A model generated the notes under the pieces. The model was not told where the DNA came from. It was given only the letters and a program-made list of their open reading frames with translations, and made no database searches. A stretch of DNA of 52,500 nt from Prorocentrum cordatum (taxonomy: Eukaryota; Sar; Dinophyceae; Prorocentrales; Prorocentraceae): positions 2,501 through 55,000 of the forward strand of contig CAUYUJ010018338.1 of the NCBI GenBank assembly GCA_963575745.1. Direction: 5' to 3'. How positions within the stretch are numbered: the first letter of the stretch is position 1; every line of letters begins with the position of its first letter. Both the position numbers and the translations under genes were made by a program. Below, in pieces: positions 29,348-40,335 of this stretch.

Positions 29348-30497
29348 GTGAACAACTTTTACGAGTGGGGATTCCGCACAGGGATGCGCATGAGTGCCGC
29401 CTTGGCCTCAGTGCATCAAGCGACGGGTGCACCACATCAACGCGTGATCACCGCAGTGGCCAACAAGGTTGTAGAAGGTCTCAGAGGTGACGCATTCGAT
29501 ATTGCCATGGATATCAGTAGCGACGTGCTTTTGATTCCGAATGGGATCGATCAGCTGGTGCTGGCGATTCGTACTTCACTCTTACCCATAGAGGCGCAGA
29601 AAGCGAATATCCCGTTTCAGGTGGGGCAGAGACCAGATGGACCACTGTTTCGGCAGCGCGGTGAGTCCATGGTCTCGCACATGTCCCGAAGGAGGCGCTG
29701 GTGGAAACTTGTCTCCAAGTTAGATCTTGAGATATAGATTGGCGACGGTGTGCTTGGCTCCCTTCTCCTGTGCCATGCAGGCCTCTCGCCTTCGAAGAAT
29801 CTGATGGCGTTGACGTCCACGCGAAATGTGACGACAATATCGAGGACGTCTTGATCCTCCAACACGGCCGCGTACACATCCGCCAAAAAGGCACAGGTGA
29901 GTCCGGCGTAGGCCCCGGCTCTCCGACGCGGACGCAGCCTAAATTCAGCTACCAGAACTGGATCAAAGGGAAGGGCCTGATGCTCTTCTCCAGGCCATAA
30001 CGCGCTCTCTATACTGCTGATGAAGGATGGCACGAGCAGGAGGAGCAGTGCCCTGAGGAGCTGAGTCCCTATGGGCACTGCGCGTCCGGCCATGCGCCAG
30101 AGCACGGCTGGGGCGACGCGGCCCGGGGCGATTGCGCCGACGAGCGCACCTGCGTCGACGAGGAATCGCGTGCTCACTGGGCCCCTGTCAGTCCAGGATA
30201 GCAGCGAGGTCGACGTCGAGGCGGTCGACTAGATGGTCGAGGCCGGATGCGCGGAGGAAGAAGCTTCCGACGTGATCCAAGAGGAGCAGGTCGCCAATCT
30301 TGGCGCCGAAGGGATGAGTAAGGGCAGGGGGGGGAGCGGATGCAAGGGTTACCGCTGCGCGCCCCCGCCGCCCAAGGGAGGCGGCAGGGAGGGGCCTTCC
30401 CCGGGAGGTCGCAAGGAGCGGCCCAGGATATCAAGAGGCGCTCGACATGCAAGACCTGCCGCGAAACAGGCCACCGGACCGGGGGTCCTGAATGCAA
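29348..30497 (+). pseudogene. Copia Gag remnant with zinc knuckle
   Basis: Frame 2 (29,348-29,737) reads GFRTGMRMSAALASVHQATG, VVEGLRGDAFDIAMDIS, GIDQLVLAIRTSLLP and GESMVSHMSRRRRWWKLVSK. This is the Gag pattern of dinoflagellate copia elements, where a W-rich RRRRW motif follows a DGI/QLV helix. After a TAG the match continues in another frame (GDGVLGSLLLCHAGLS, KNLMALTSTRNVTT, 29,741-29,850), broken by a TGA. QPKFSYQNWIKGKGLM (about 29,935-29,980) follows, and finally CKTCRETGHRTGGPEC (30,448-30,495), a zinc knuckle with a lengthened last spacer. Several frame changes and stops: a dead copy. The 5' ATG of Gag is not obvious. Confidence 0.7.
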
Positions 30498-30547
30498 GGG
30501 TTAGATCCTCGATGTGGGGACCTCCCAGCAGTCACCTAATGTATCTG

Positions 30548-30612
30548 TTCGACTCAAGTTCGACTCAAGTTCGATTCAAGTTTGACTCCGGTTCGACTCC
30601 AGTTCGACTCAA
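30548..30612. repeat. 11-bp GTTCGACTCAA minisatellite
   Basis: Six units of (A/C)GTTCGACTC(A/C)A type. Similar TCGACTCAA units reappear within the larger 11-bp array at 37,866-38,275. Confidence 0.85.
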
Positions 30613-30654
30613 GGCCTCCTCAGACCAGCGTCTTCATGATTTGGTTTCGCTGTT

Positions 30655-32115
30655 GTGCCCTCCTCGTCCTCCCCCTTCCTCCTTCTTCTCCTCCTGCGCC
30701 TCCGCCTGAGATGAAACATGACAGCCAGATTGCCGTTTCGGTTTTGGGTGCCGTCTTGGCGGCGATATCGTCGCGTTGCAGGTTGTTACCGTCCCTATGT
30801 TTTCGGGTCCTTCTCCTGCGGCTTGTGCGTGGTTCCAGTTCGTTTGCTGGGGTTGTCGTTTTCCGTTGCGCTGTCAGGTAGGCCGCATTCTTGTTTTGTG
30901 GCCTCCACTGGCGAAAAAAGAGAGGAAGGAATGGTACAAGGACGAATGAAAAAGGGGGTGGAGGAGGAAAGGAGGAGGACGACGCATAACAGGAAGGTCT
31001 GGAATGTGGAAAGTGGTGGAAAGGAAGGGGGAACGCAGATGAACAAGGCGGGGTGGGGAGGAGGCGGAAGAGGAGGAGGAGGAGGAGGAGGAGGAGGGGA
31101 GGAGTAGGATGAGTAGCAGGAGAGAGGAGGAGGAGGAGGAGGAGGCAGGAGGAGGCGGAGGAGGAGGAGTAGGAGGAGGAGGAGAGAGGAGGGTCGGGAG
31201 GAACAGCATCATAATGGGTAGGGATGCGGGCATGGGCAGGAGGGCTGCGAGGGCCGAGGGTCGGGTGCGGCTCGCTTGCTCTCTTGCCGCCTCATTGGGG
31301 GATGGCGAGGGGGATGCGGACGGGGAATGCAACGACAAGGCTGATAATAAATGCATCGGAAGGAGGGCGGGGTGGGGGGGGGGCGCAGGGGGGAGGAAAG
31401 GGGGGGGCGGGGAGAAAAGATGAAAGGAGGCTAACGGAAAGGAGCTTTACGGTTGAGGAGAGGAGGAGGAGGAGGAAGGAGGAGGAGGAGGAGGAGGAGG
31501 AGGAGGAGGAGGAGGAGAGGAGGAGAGGAGGAGGGGAAGGGGATGAGAGGAGGAGGGGAGGAGGAGAGAGGAGAGGATAAGGAGGAGGCGGAGGAGGAGG
31601 AGGAGGAGGAGGAGGAGGGAGGAGGAGGAGGAGGAGGAGGAGGAGGAGAGGAGGAGGAGGCAGGAGGAGGAGAGAGGAGGAGGAGAGGAGGAGGAGAGGA
31701 AGGAGGAGGAGGAGGAGGAGGAGGAGAGGAGGAGGAGGAGGAGGAGAGAGGAGGCGGAGGAGGAGGGAGATGGGAGAGGGGAGGAGGAGGGGAGGAGATA
31801 TGAGGGGCGGAGGAGGAGGATGAGGAGGAGGAGAGGAGTATGAGGATTATAGTAGGAGGATGGAGGAGGAGGGATGAGGCGGAGTGATTCTATAACAGGT
31901 GGAGTGGGAGGCGGAATCAAACTGCTGGATGATGACCAGATGATGACGGCGGAGGAGGACTAGGGTCGTAGGGGTCAGGAGGAGGAGGAGGAGGAGGAGG
32001 AGGAGGAGGAGGAGGAGGAGGAGGAGGAGGAGGATGACGAGGGGGAGGACGAGGAGGAGGACGAGGAGGAGGACGAGGAGGAGGAGGAATATGAGGAGAG
32101 GGGAGGGGGGGAGGG
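30655..32115. repeat. GGA/CCT microsatellite zone with a unique island
   Basis: 30,655-30,712 is pyrimidine-rich CCTCCT. 30,713-30,940 is a unique island with no recognised gene. From about 30,941 to 31,880, and again 31,965-32,115, the + strand is nearly all purine with GGA as the core unit. A G-run lies at 31,374-31,381. The very long polypurine/polypyrimidine asymmetry could adopt triplex structures. Glu/Gly/Arg or Pro/Ser/Leu ORFs across it are artefacts. Confidence 0.9.
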
Positions 32116-33394
32116 AACAGGCAGTTTGCGGGCATGCGGTGGCGTAGGTGGTTCGGACAGATGCGCCGCCCGCCTCTGCCCCAGCCTGCGAGAAACGGCC
32201 TCGCCATCGAGGAATCGAGACGTCGGCTTCCCCTGATCGGCGGATGGCGGTTGAAGGGCAGTGGAAGCCAGTGGGAGTAAGTCGATGGAGGACGCGCAGG
32301 CGGAAACCGGTGGAATTGCGGCGGAACCGCATGGAAGTAAAGCGTGCCCCCCCCATGAAGCGTCGCCCTGCGAAGCGACTGGAATGTTCCTTCCCGGCGC
32401 AGCGATTTTCGCCATGTATTTGCCAACACCTCCAAGGCACAGGTCCGATCAATATCATACGAGCTGTTATTGAGCGTGTCTTCCAGGTTTCTGATTTGGG
32501 GGGCGCGTGTGGTTTGCAAGGCCAACTGCGCACGGACTTCGTCCAGCAAGTAGACGCATATTGGTCTCGATGCGTCTGGGGGCTATATATTCGGCGTCGC
32601 AAGAAACCACGGACGAAATGGCAAAAACCGCACGCCAATCGCTGCAAGCGCGGCGGCGGATTTGCCTGCGCCATCGTAGTTGCATTTCGTATGCGCCAGC
32701 TCTTCGGAATGCCCATCGAAGGGCGAGCATTGGTGTCATGGCGATTAACGGATTAATGCCAAGCCGAGCGTTTTACGTTATGCCAGTTCGGTATTGTGAG
32801 CTACAGGTAAAGTTTCTTTCGCACGTGCCCCCGCCAAAACCATTGCCAGTGTCACGACCACCACCACTCCCACTGCCACGTCCACCAAGCAATACCGTAA
32901 ATAGTACCGCGAACATTCCAACCGTGTCACGGCACCGTGAATTCCACTTCTGTCGGCACCGTGCCCGCCGCAATTAAACCCGCCTTTTGAATGCCACTGT
33001 TAGTGCGGCGACAAAGGAACCTGCACCATTCGTTACACCTTCGTTGCCAATGCCATCATCATCGCAGTCCGTGCGTCCACTGAAAGTGCCAGTGCCTTTT
33101 GCCATCGCCGTTTCCACTATAGGCGCCGCTGCCAATATTATTACATTTATCACTACCACTACACAGTGCAACAACCGCTCACCACTACCACTACCCAGTG
33201 CAACAACCACTACCACTACCACTACACAGTGCAATCCGCATGACCTTGTTAGCACTTACCATTACCCTTACCACTACCGCTACACTACTACCCTAACGTC
33301 TCCCGCTCGCTCCTCCAACCTCCCCCCTCGACGTTGGAGGAGTTGAATGATATGGAGGGGTTGGGGGGGCTGACGGAGCGCCAAAGGCGCTTCA
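32116..33394. other. No gene recognised; CCACTA-rich low complexity
   Basis: 32,116-32,760 is GC-rich and open on both strands, but shows no domain I can name. 32,820-33,290 is dominated by CCACTACCACTA and CACTGCCA motifs. A GTGCAACAACC text recurs near 33,166 and 33,198. Possibly an old decayed element; I cannot support any call. Confidence 0.5.
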
Positions 33395-33520
33395 GACTGC
33401 GCCGAAAGATAGAAGGTTCACTGGCCGGCCGTGGCGCGGGATTGTCGCTGCGTGGCGCAAGGCTGTGCGGCGCAAGGTTGCGTGGTGCAAGGATGGAGTG
33501 GTGCGAAGGCTGGCGCAGTC
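33395..33520. repeat. GGCGCAAGG short repeat
   Basis: Several variants of TG(C/G)(G/T)GCGCAAGG(C/T)TG (9-13-bp spacing) read Arg/Gly/Ala repeats. Low-complexity DNA. Confidence 0.6.
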
Positions 33521-33946
33521 AAGCGAAAGTAATTGCGCTTCAGGAAATATGAGGATGAGGAGACCTCTCCCGCTTAGCCTCTCCCCCACTCCCTCTTCCA
33601 AATTCAGCATCGCCATTCGGTTCGACTATGCTGTTCGACGGCTCCTGGATAACCGCAGCTGCACGCGCCTACCGCGGCCTTCATGTTCGCAAATGCGAAC
33701 ATTCACAATGCCAAATGGCCAAACGCCAACAAGCATGGCACCCAGCTTCTGCCACTGCCATTCGCGTGACCACCACCGCCAGTACCAACGCCAACATTTG
33801 CGCAAACCACATTGCAACGCGTCGCACCAGTTACCGCGACGTGCCCTAATTTCCGAGAGTGCTCACTCACCACCAGTGCCAGCGCTGACCGTGCATTTTC
33901 CTATAATTTTGCTTCGTCCAATCATATTGGCCTTGGTCTCGTTCGT

Positions 33947-34028
33947 CCGTAGCCAAGGTGGCTCAGGGTGGCCTCAATTGCCTTGCGGGCCATTGCTCAA
34001 GGGCAGAGAGAAGCAAAAAAAAAAAAAA
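33947..34028 (+). other. SL-like sequences followed by poly(A)
   Basis: CCGTAGCCA AGG TGGCTCAGG (33,947-33,967) matches 17 of 21 bases of the dinoflagellate spliced leader. A second partial match, GCCATTGCTCAAG, lies at 33,989-34,001. A run of 14 A follows at 34,015-34,028. Leader, partial second leader and poly(A) in that order is what a reverse-transcribed trans-spliced RNA would leave. The body is unusually short (about 50 nt) and the leader has its TTT changed to AGG, so chance remains possible. Confidence 0.35.
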
Positions 34029-34031
34029 CGC

Positions 34032-34177
34032 CCCTACCCTGGTTTACGAGGCGCTGTGCTCTGAAACTCCTGTGGGCTGACAGGGTAAACCCTGCGCGAT
34101 GCGCCGCGTCCTGGCGGCTCTAGGCCTTGGGGCCCCCAGGAGGTTTACAGGCCGCGGGCTTGTAATCCAGGGTAGGG
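34032..34177. mobile_element. Imperfect foldback element next to poly(A)
   Basis: CCCTACCCTGG (34,032-34,042) is the exact complement of CCAGGGTAGGG (34,167-34,177). The arms stay similar inward for about 45 bp (TTTAC, CTGTAAAC/CTGAAAC, CCTG.GGGC). Foldback length is 146 bp. No clear target duplication. It is bounded by the A-run on the left and a TA/GA microsatellite on the right. Possibly a MITE. Confidence 0.45.
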
Positions 34178-34181
34178 CAGT

Positions 34182-34217
<36 letters not shown>
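34182..34217. repeat. TA then GA dinucleotide repeat
   Basis: (TA)6-7 (34,182-34,194) is followed by (GA)~12 (34,195-34,217), 24 bp upstream of the next ORF start. Confidence 0.95.
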
Positions 34218-34218
<1 letters not shown>

Positions 34219-34241
34219 CCCTCGAATTGCGTTCGTAGCAA

Positions 34242-37200
34242 ATGGACAAACTTTCGAGGGTTGCTCTCGCATTGCGCGCAGGCCTACTCAAGTTCCAAAA
34301 TGCCGCTGCTGACCTCAATGGCGCGGCCCGGTCCAAGTCCGCGGCCAAGGCGTTGATCGAAGCGTTGTCGGCCGAGTTCGAGGTGCCAGACGGGAGGTCG
34401 AAGAAGCGGGCTCGAGATTCCGAGGCCTGGGCGAGCATGAGGAAGAAAACCAATCATTGGAAAACCCAAGCGAGGCGCCGCAGAAGTGAATTGAAATGTC
34501 TTGTCAGGGCCAAGCACGCTTGGAGGGGATCGAATCTTTGGAGGGTGAAAATAGCCGCGTGTCCCCCGAGCGTGCCATGCCAGACATTTGAGAAATTCTC
34601 CCGTGATTTCCCAATCGCAGAAGTCCAGAACGTGTCAGCAACCCCGATTGCGATAACAAGGGATGCGTTTGCCCAGGTGCTGAACAAAAATCAACCACGA
34701 TGTCATTGCTGCGCAGTCCAAGGACGCAAGTCGCACCCTGAACCTTGATGGGCAGGAGACGTCCTGTTTCGTCGTGGTGCACGTGCACGATGAGGCAGCC
34801 ATGAAAGTGAAATCTTTTGATGTCGATTGGGTTTTTCGGCCTGAGCTACAGAACAGAACTGTCGGGCGATGCTCCAAGGTGCAAAATCAGGCGGTCTGCG
34901 TTGATTTTGGACAGACGCGGGCGCCAGTGCTCACCGAGCTGATGGGCATGTCCGTCAAGGACGCGCCCACGATTGCAGAATGTCTAATCCAGGTGTTCGA
35001 GAGCATTGCCCGTGCCATCATGGGTGGGTGCCCGCGCGCCACCGTCCGCGTCGTCCACATCGTCATTGGCGATGCCGTTGCCACGAACGGGGCGGCTTGC
35101 AAACGGCTGTTTGCTTTTCTCCGTGCTGCGGAGCGCCAGCTGGGAATCATATATTCTTTGGTCGTGGTCAAACGCGCAGCTCACCAGGCAAACTTGGTTG
35201 TGCAGTGCGCCATATGTGGCCGATGTTTACAGGGCCCGCTGAACTCAGACGCACTTTGCGCTGCCGCTTCCAGGGCGTTTAAGTGTGCGATTCCGGAGCG
35301 CGCGGAAAAAATGCCCGCGACCCTCCGGGCGCCCATATTGAGCCGAATGCGCGTGGCAGGGGACGGGGCGGATGCCGCGTCGCAGGAGATGCGCCGGCGT
35401 TCGCTTCAATTGCAAGAGCTCTACGGCCACGGCGTCATCCCACCATCGCCGCTGACGATTTTGAATCGAAGCGTCCTGGCTATGGAACATTGCTCCTCGG
35501 AGGAGGCGGATAAGGAAAGCGTGTGTGGTGATCTTTTTCAGATATTGCTTCCCCTGGTGCTCAAGATTCAATCGAAGCCTATGACGACGCGTTTTTTCTT
35601 ATTTGCGCCTGCAGCGTGGGCCTTCCTTTTGATGGATATGTTGGGGCTTGGCAAAGACTTGTTTCCAGGGCAGAAGGGGCGCCTTCGGGCCCAGGGCGCG
35701 AACCGCATCAAGGCAATGCGGGCTGTTTCCTGCCATCCGCAGACCTCCTCGGACCTGCGGAAAGCGTCGCTGCGTATACAATTGAGCCACCGCGCTGTCA
35801 GCATGGCAAGCCAGAGCAAGCCGAAGGTGGACGACCCAAGACCGCACTTCGTGAGGATCGCGCAAGGAGACATCCAAAAACACACGGGGGAACATCTGAG
35901 GCGATTGTTGCCCTTGCTGCGCGTGGACGAGAAGCTCGTTGTTCCCGCATGTTTGACGGCTTTGCCTGTGACGCAAGCGCACATTGTCATGCGGTTTTAC
36001 ATGTATGGGCGCTTTCCAGGGAAGTTGTGGATGATGTCTCGGCGGCGCAATGCCATGGGCTTTTCCCGACAGTGCAAGGAATTCTTGCAGGTGCCCGACG
36101 ATGACTTAGACTTAGGCTACTCTCTGGCTTGAAGCGGGAGGCCTGGCGCTGCAGGAGCCTCAGCGACGCAGCGATGTGGTTGACGGCAGATGAAGTGCAG
36201 GAGGAAATCGACAAAGTGTTCGGTTCCATGTTGGCCAATAGTCTTGACGCAGAACGAAAGTTTCATCGGGGCAGGGCGCCAGACCATGCGAAGGCTAGGT
36301 CGCTGGCGGTAGCATTGCGGAATCAGCTGCTCCACCAGGTCCATGTCGTGAGGGGGCGCTTCCTGGCCTGCAGGATGCGGGCGGCCAAACAGGCGTCTTC
36401 GTTGAAGAGATGCAATATCTGGTCACTGGCTCGGCAGAGATGGCCGCGCTTAGTCCCTCGGCCAAGGGGCTGTCGCTGCGGTGATGATCCGCTGCGGAAT
36501 GGCGTTCTTTCTTCGACTCTTGTGCACGAGGGCGATAAGGATGCGTTGCGGTCACAGGTCGAGGCGCGCACGGCCGACCTGGAAGCGGAGGTCGCAGCTC
36601 GACAGGGTGAGGCTGCCCGCTTGGCCGGGCTGGCCAACGCGGCGCACGTTCCTGCGACGCAGCGGGACTGGCTCGAGTGGCTAGACACGAACGACGGCAT
36701 TTTAAGGCACTGGCTTCGAGAAGCCCCCGTGGAGAGGCAGCAGTTTAGCCGCAGAGTGACGCCGAGGGAGGGCCTCGCGGCCGTTGCCCGCCTGGGGCCG
36801 AAGATTGCGAAGGGGCCGCCGCTGTGGGAACGCACAATCGCCCACCTGCCACCTGGGTATGCGATGCTGCTATGGCAGCGCGGCGCCTCGGAACACAAGG
36901 TGTTGTGCTTCTTCTGCTGTCTAAGCGGAGAGCGCCGGTACCTGCCGTTGCTGAGTTCCCGCCCAGGGTGCAATGAGTACTTCCTCCCTGCCCACACCGA
37001 CTACGTCGCTGGCTTCCTCGGCGCCGCCTGCTTGGCGTAGACGCGCAACGTGCCTCATGGCGACGCTGCCGTTCGGGTGTGCGCGCGCGGGATCGACGCG
37101 AAGGTCGCTCCGGATGGCATGGCCATCAAGTGCGCGGCGCCCCTGCTGGAGCACCGCGCCCCCGCGGTTGTCCCGCGCGCGCAGGCAGACGCCGGCGCGG

Positions 37201-37808
37201 CCGACGTGGGCGACGCAGCAGTGGGCGACGGGTCGGATTGCGAGAGCCTGCTGCCCAAGATGGAGGGAGGGGCAGAGGAGGGGGCCGAGGAACTCGTGCA
37301 CGACTTAGACGAGCAGGGTGCGGACGACGACGGTGACGACAAAGAGGGCGCCGACGGCGGCTCTCCTTCAGACAGGGCGCTCCCTGGGACTTGGGCGCTG
37401 TTCAACAGCGGCTACTTCGCGCTGTCAGAGAACCCGGTGAAGTACCTTAAGATGAGCGTTTTGAAGCGGTGGCGCGGCGGGGAATTCATGGGGAAACGTG
37501 TGCGTAGATCGAAGGCGGCAACGCTCGAACACCGCGGCGATGACGCCCTTGCCAGGGACAGGACCGCGCTGGTCCTTCGCGCTTGGATGTTGTACAGGGC
37601 CCAGGTTAACAAGTTTGCCGAGTCCAGCCCTGCCAGAGCCATCTTCTTCTTCAACGAGCTTGAAACTGAAGGCCGACCTGCGGAGGATGGAGGTGCCTGG
37701 CGGCGGAACGGGGAACGAGGAGGCAGACGGCAAGATCCGGAAATGGGCCCCCTTGGCGATGACTTAGCAGCGAGGGCTGCGGTTTGGCCTGTAGGCGGGT
37801 CTCTCTGA
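34242..37808 (+). pseudogene. Large unknown gene, weakly hAT-transposase-like, frameshifted
   Basis: The ATG at 34,242 opens MDKLSRVALALRAGLLKFQN and KSAAKALIEALSAEFEVPDG. Coding passes to frame 1 at about 34,684 (after FAQVL; TKINHDVIAAQSKDASR) and runs to 36,132. It then returns to frame 3 (36,129-37,808) with one in-frame TAG at 37,038. The central part has VVHIVIGDAVATNGAACKRL, then YSLVVVKRAAHQANLVVQCA. This resembles the D...N and (C/K)xAHxxNLVV blocks of hAT-type transposases. A coiled-coil stretch (LRSQVEARTADLEAEVAARQ) precedes WLEWLDTNDGILRHWL and LPAHTDYVAGFLGAACLA. A C-terminal acidic region (37,230-37,380) leads to NSGYFALSENPVKYLKMS. The transposase analogy is weak and no DDE triad is established. 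About 1,190 codons in total with two frame changes and one stop. It is followed on the same strand by another unknown coding unit. Confidence 0.5.
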
Positions 37809-37865
37809 ACGTGCGCGCGTGGGCGCCCGGAGGAAAACAGGGGCGTGGGGGAAGGGCCTAGGGGC

Positions 37866-38275
37866 CATCGGTCGACGCAGGATCGACGCAGAATCGACGC
37901 AACATCGACGGATCGACACAATTTCGACTCAAAGTCGACAAATCGACTCAACATCGACACAGCGTCGACTCAAAATCGACGCATCGACACAGGATCGGCG
38001 CAGGATCGACGCAGAATCGACGCAGGATCGACACAGGATCGACGCAGAATCGACACAGGATCGACACAGGATCGACGCAACAACGGAGTGTCGACGCAAG
38101 ATCGACACAGGATCGACACAGGATCGACGCAGGATCGACGCATGATCGACGCAGGATCGACGCAGGATCGACGCAGACTCGGCGCAGGAACGACGCAGGA
38201 TCGACGCAACAACGGGGTGTCGACGCAATATCGACACAGGGTCGACACAGGATCGACTTAGGATCGTCACAGTAT
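37866..38275. repeat. 11-bp GGATCGACGCA minisatellite (~36 copies)
   Basis: Units alternate GGATCGACGCA, GGATCGACACA and GAATCGACGCA, with interruptions such as CAACAACGGAGTGTCGACGC (twice, about 38,080 and 38,209). Eleven bases is close to one helical turn, so the CGAC steps lie on one face of the helix. Similar units recur at 38,510-38,610, and single copies near 44,560. Confidence 0.95.
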
Positions 38276-38280
38276 CGGGC

Positions 38281-38492
38281 GCTAGTCTCGAGTATCTAGA
38301 TGCCCGAACTCGGTATGCTACCAGAGCTGGGTTCGAACAGCTATTTGTACTCTGCCATGTTTTAAGAGATTCTGGTGGCCTTCATGAGGTAACTCGGGCT
38401 GCTGATAAGCTACAAAGCTGCATGGTGGAGCAGTCGAAAGGAATTAAACCACCAGAAACGCTAGTCTCAAGTATCTAGATGCCCGACCTCGG
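38281..38492. repeat. 33-bp direct repeats 179 bp apart
   Basis: GCTAGTCTCGAGTATCTAGA with TGCCCGAACTCGG at 38,281-38,313 and its near copy (CGAG to CAAG, AAC to ACC) at 38,460-38,492. Between them is unique sequence with no gene. This could be the footprint of an insertion or a two-unit tandem repeat. AGCTGGGTTCGAACAGCT inside (38,324-38,341) looks like a tRNA T-arm, but no cloverleaf could be built. Confidence 0.7.
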
Positions 38493-38938
38493 TCTGCCTC
38501 CTGAGTTGGAACGCAGGATCGACGCAGGATCGTCGCACCTGCAGGCGGGCCTGCGCAAAAACAAAGGTCGACGCAGGATCGACGCAACAGGGCAACGTCG
38601 GCGCAAGGTCGACACTGTCCCAGACATCCGACGTCGTGATTTGTTCAAAACGTCGGCCCCTGGAGGTCTGGAGGCTGCCCCCGGGGCCAGATTTTCGTAC
38701 CGAGTCTTTTTTTTGACGGCCCCAGGGCCCTCTGAGGGCCCCCAGAGGCCGATAATGACGAAAGGCCTCCCGTCATGATGTTTTCACGACGCCAGGATGC
38801 GTGGCGTGGTGGGTAACACGCTGCCGCGCTTTGCGTCTCAAGCCAGAGACTTTTGAAGCCTGAGATTATCGCTCGATCTTGTGCCACCTGCCGCCATGGT
38901 GAATAAGGACCGCCGACCCCGGAGGCGGTCAATGCTTG
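38493..38938. other. Spacer with scattered 11-bp units
   Basis: Contains more GGATCGACGCA units (38,510-38,610), then AT/GC-mixed DNA with a T-run (38,707-38,714) and the palindromic block GGCCCTCTGAGGGCCC (38,725-38,740). No coding signal seen before 38,939. Confidence 0.55.
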
Positions 38939-40152
38939 ATGGAGGATGTGCCCACAACGGGCCCCCTGGCGAGCAGCTACCGGCGCACCTTGCGAGAGAT
39001 GAAAAAGAAAGGCGCGGATGTGGACCCCGATGGCCCTGTGCATTTCAAGCTCTGCGGGGCCTTGAAGAAGCTGGGGCTCACCAAAATTGACATGCGCACG
39101 TTCAGGGAGTGGGCCGACAGAGTGACGCAGTTCGTCAAAGAAGAAACGGAGGTGTGGCTGGCGCAGAAAGAGGCTTTCCCGGATGTGGGGAAGGACAAAA
39201 AAGTCAGCTTCTGGCTTCTCGGGCCCAGCGAGGCCCAGGGGGTCGACCACGACAGGGTGTGGGCGCTGGATGCTCACGCCCCCGCCGGGCCGCACATGCG
39301 CGGGGCCATCAGGCGCGCGATCGGTTGGAAAGCTACGAAGGACAGGGGCTCGAAGAAACCGCGCCTCGAGGATGACGACGCCCATCCTTCGGGGCAGAGC
39401 TGCGGCGCCGAAGTCGCCGCAGGGCCCGGCCTAGCGGCGGCCCCGCAGGGCATGGCACCGGCCCCGGCGGCTCTGGCAGCGGCCTCGTCGGGCATGGCGT
39501 CGGGGGAGGCGGGGGCGGCGCCCGAGCGGAAGCGGAGGAAGACTCCTGGCCGAGCACGTCAGCAGCGAGGACAATGACGACGTGTCCATCAAGACCCCCC
39601 GGTTGGACTGCCAGAAGGCTTGCGAGGCCGGCCGCTTCTACGTGCCAGGAGAGACGGACACGGCCCATTTCCGGGCGAAGATGTACGTTGGTTACCTGGA
39701 AACACAGAAGGCCGAGCACATGAAGAGGGATTCGGACAAATCGTTTGCTGATGAGCTGTCCGTTGAGTCTAGGTATTTCTTTCAATGCCTCGCCGATTGG
39801 ATCCTGAAGGGGAAGACGCACGAGGTGATCGGCCACTTCGCGCCGCTCTTCCGCGAGGCCAAGGAGCTGCACCCCGCCCTGGTCCCGAAGATTGCGCAGG
39901 CGATCTGCAGCATCGGCGAAGTGCACCTCCTGGGGCAGTTTTCGGGCTCAGAGAGCGAGCTCGAGGAGTACGGCCTTCCGCCGAAGCACATCTCTGCCCT
40001 TGCTGGGGGCCCATTCCTGGCTGGCTTCCGGAAGGCCCGGTTCGAGGCGCAATTCGCCCTGGCGAAGACAGCCAGCTCGTGGCGCGGCGCGGCGCCGGGC
40101 CCGGCTGCGGAGCAGCCCGGCGGCGAGCAGCCAGGATCTGCACGAGCGGAAA

Positions 40153-40334
40153 TGGGCGCGGAAAGAATGGGCACAATGCCCAACAGCGGATTTGGTTCAT
40201 TTTGAACAGGACTCGCTGCCCACGCCGCCGCGGCCTGTGTTCTTTCGAGACAGAAGGCCGCCTGCCCAACAGCGGCCGCTGTTGGTTTGGGACAACATTT
40301 GTTGTTGGGCATTGTATCCCATTTCGGGCGTCCA
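40153..40334. mobile_element. Foldback/MITE insertion A (182 bp)
   Basis: Arms carry an exact 13-bp inverted match ACAATGCCCAACA (40,173-40,185) and TGTTGGGCATTGT (40,303-40,315), and looser pairing outward to TGGGCGC/GCGTCCA ends. It interrupts the EQPGG-coding repeat: pentapeptides resume directly on its right side. No clean target duplication; CAGG flanks both sides approximately. Confidence 0.6.
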
Positions 40335-40335
40335 C

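Larger units (their letters stand above)
29021..30497 (+). mobile_element. Second copia element, 5' fragment
   Basis: A PBS-like TGGTATCGGAGC at 29,123-29,134 lies just after a possible LTR end (ATTGTAATCA, 29,112-29,121). The putative LTR might begin TGTGAGATAATG near 29,021, but no second copy exists here to prove it. A Gag-like degenerate coding region and a zinc knuckle follow, then the element stops in simple repeats at about 30,500. No integrase or RT is present, so it is truncated. Confidence 0.6.

Noticed and set aside
30941-32115. Glu/Gly/Arg and Pro/Ser/Leu ORFs over GGA arrays
   Set aside because: Homopolymeric products of polypurine/polypyrimidine DNA in every frame; not coding.
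32148-32756. Overlapping ORFs on both strands as a possible gene
   Set aside because: Neither strand shows a recognisable motif and both run into simple repeats. No evidence to prefer one.
38320-38345. Possible tRNA gene (T-arm-like GGTTCGAAC hairpin)
   Set aside because: The loop is 8 bases and no D-arm, anticodon arm or acceptor stem can be paired at the right distances.
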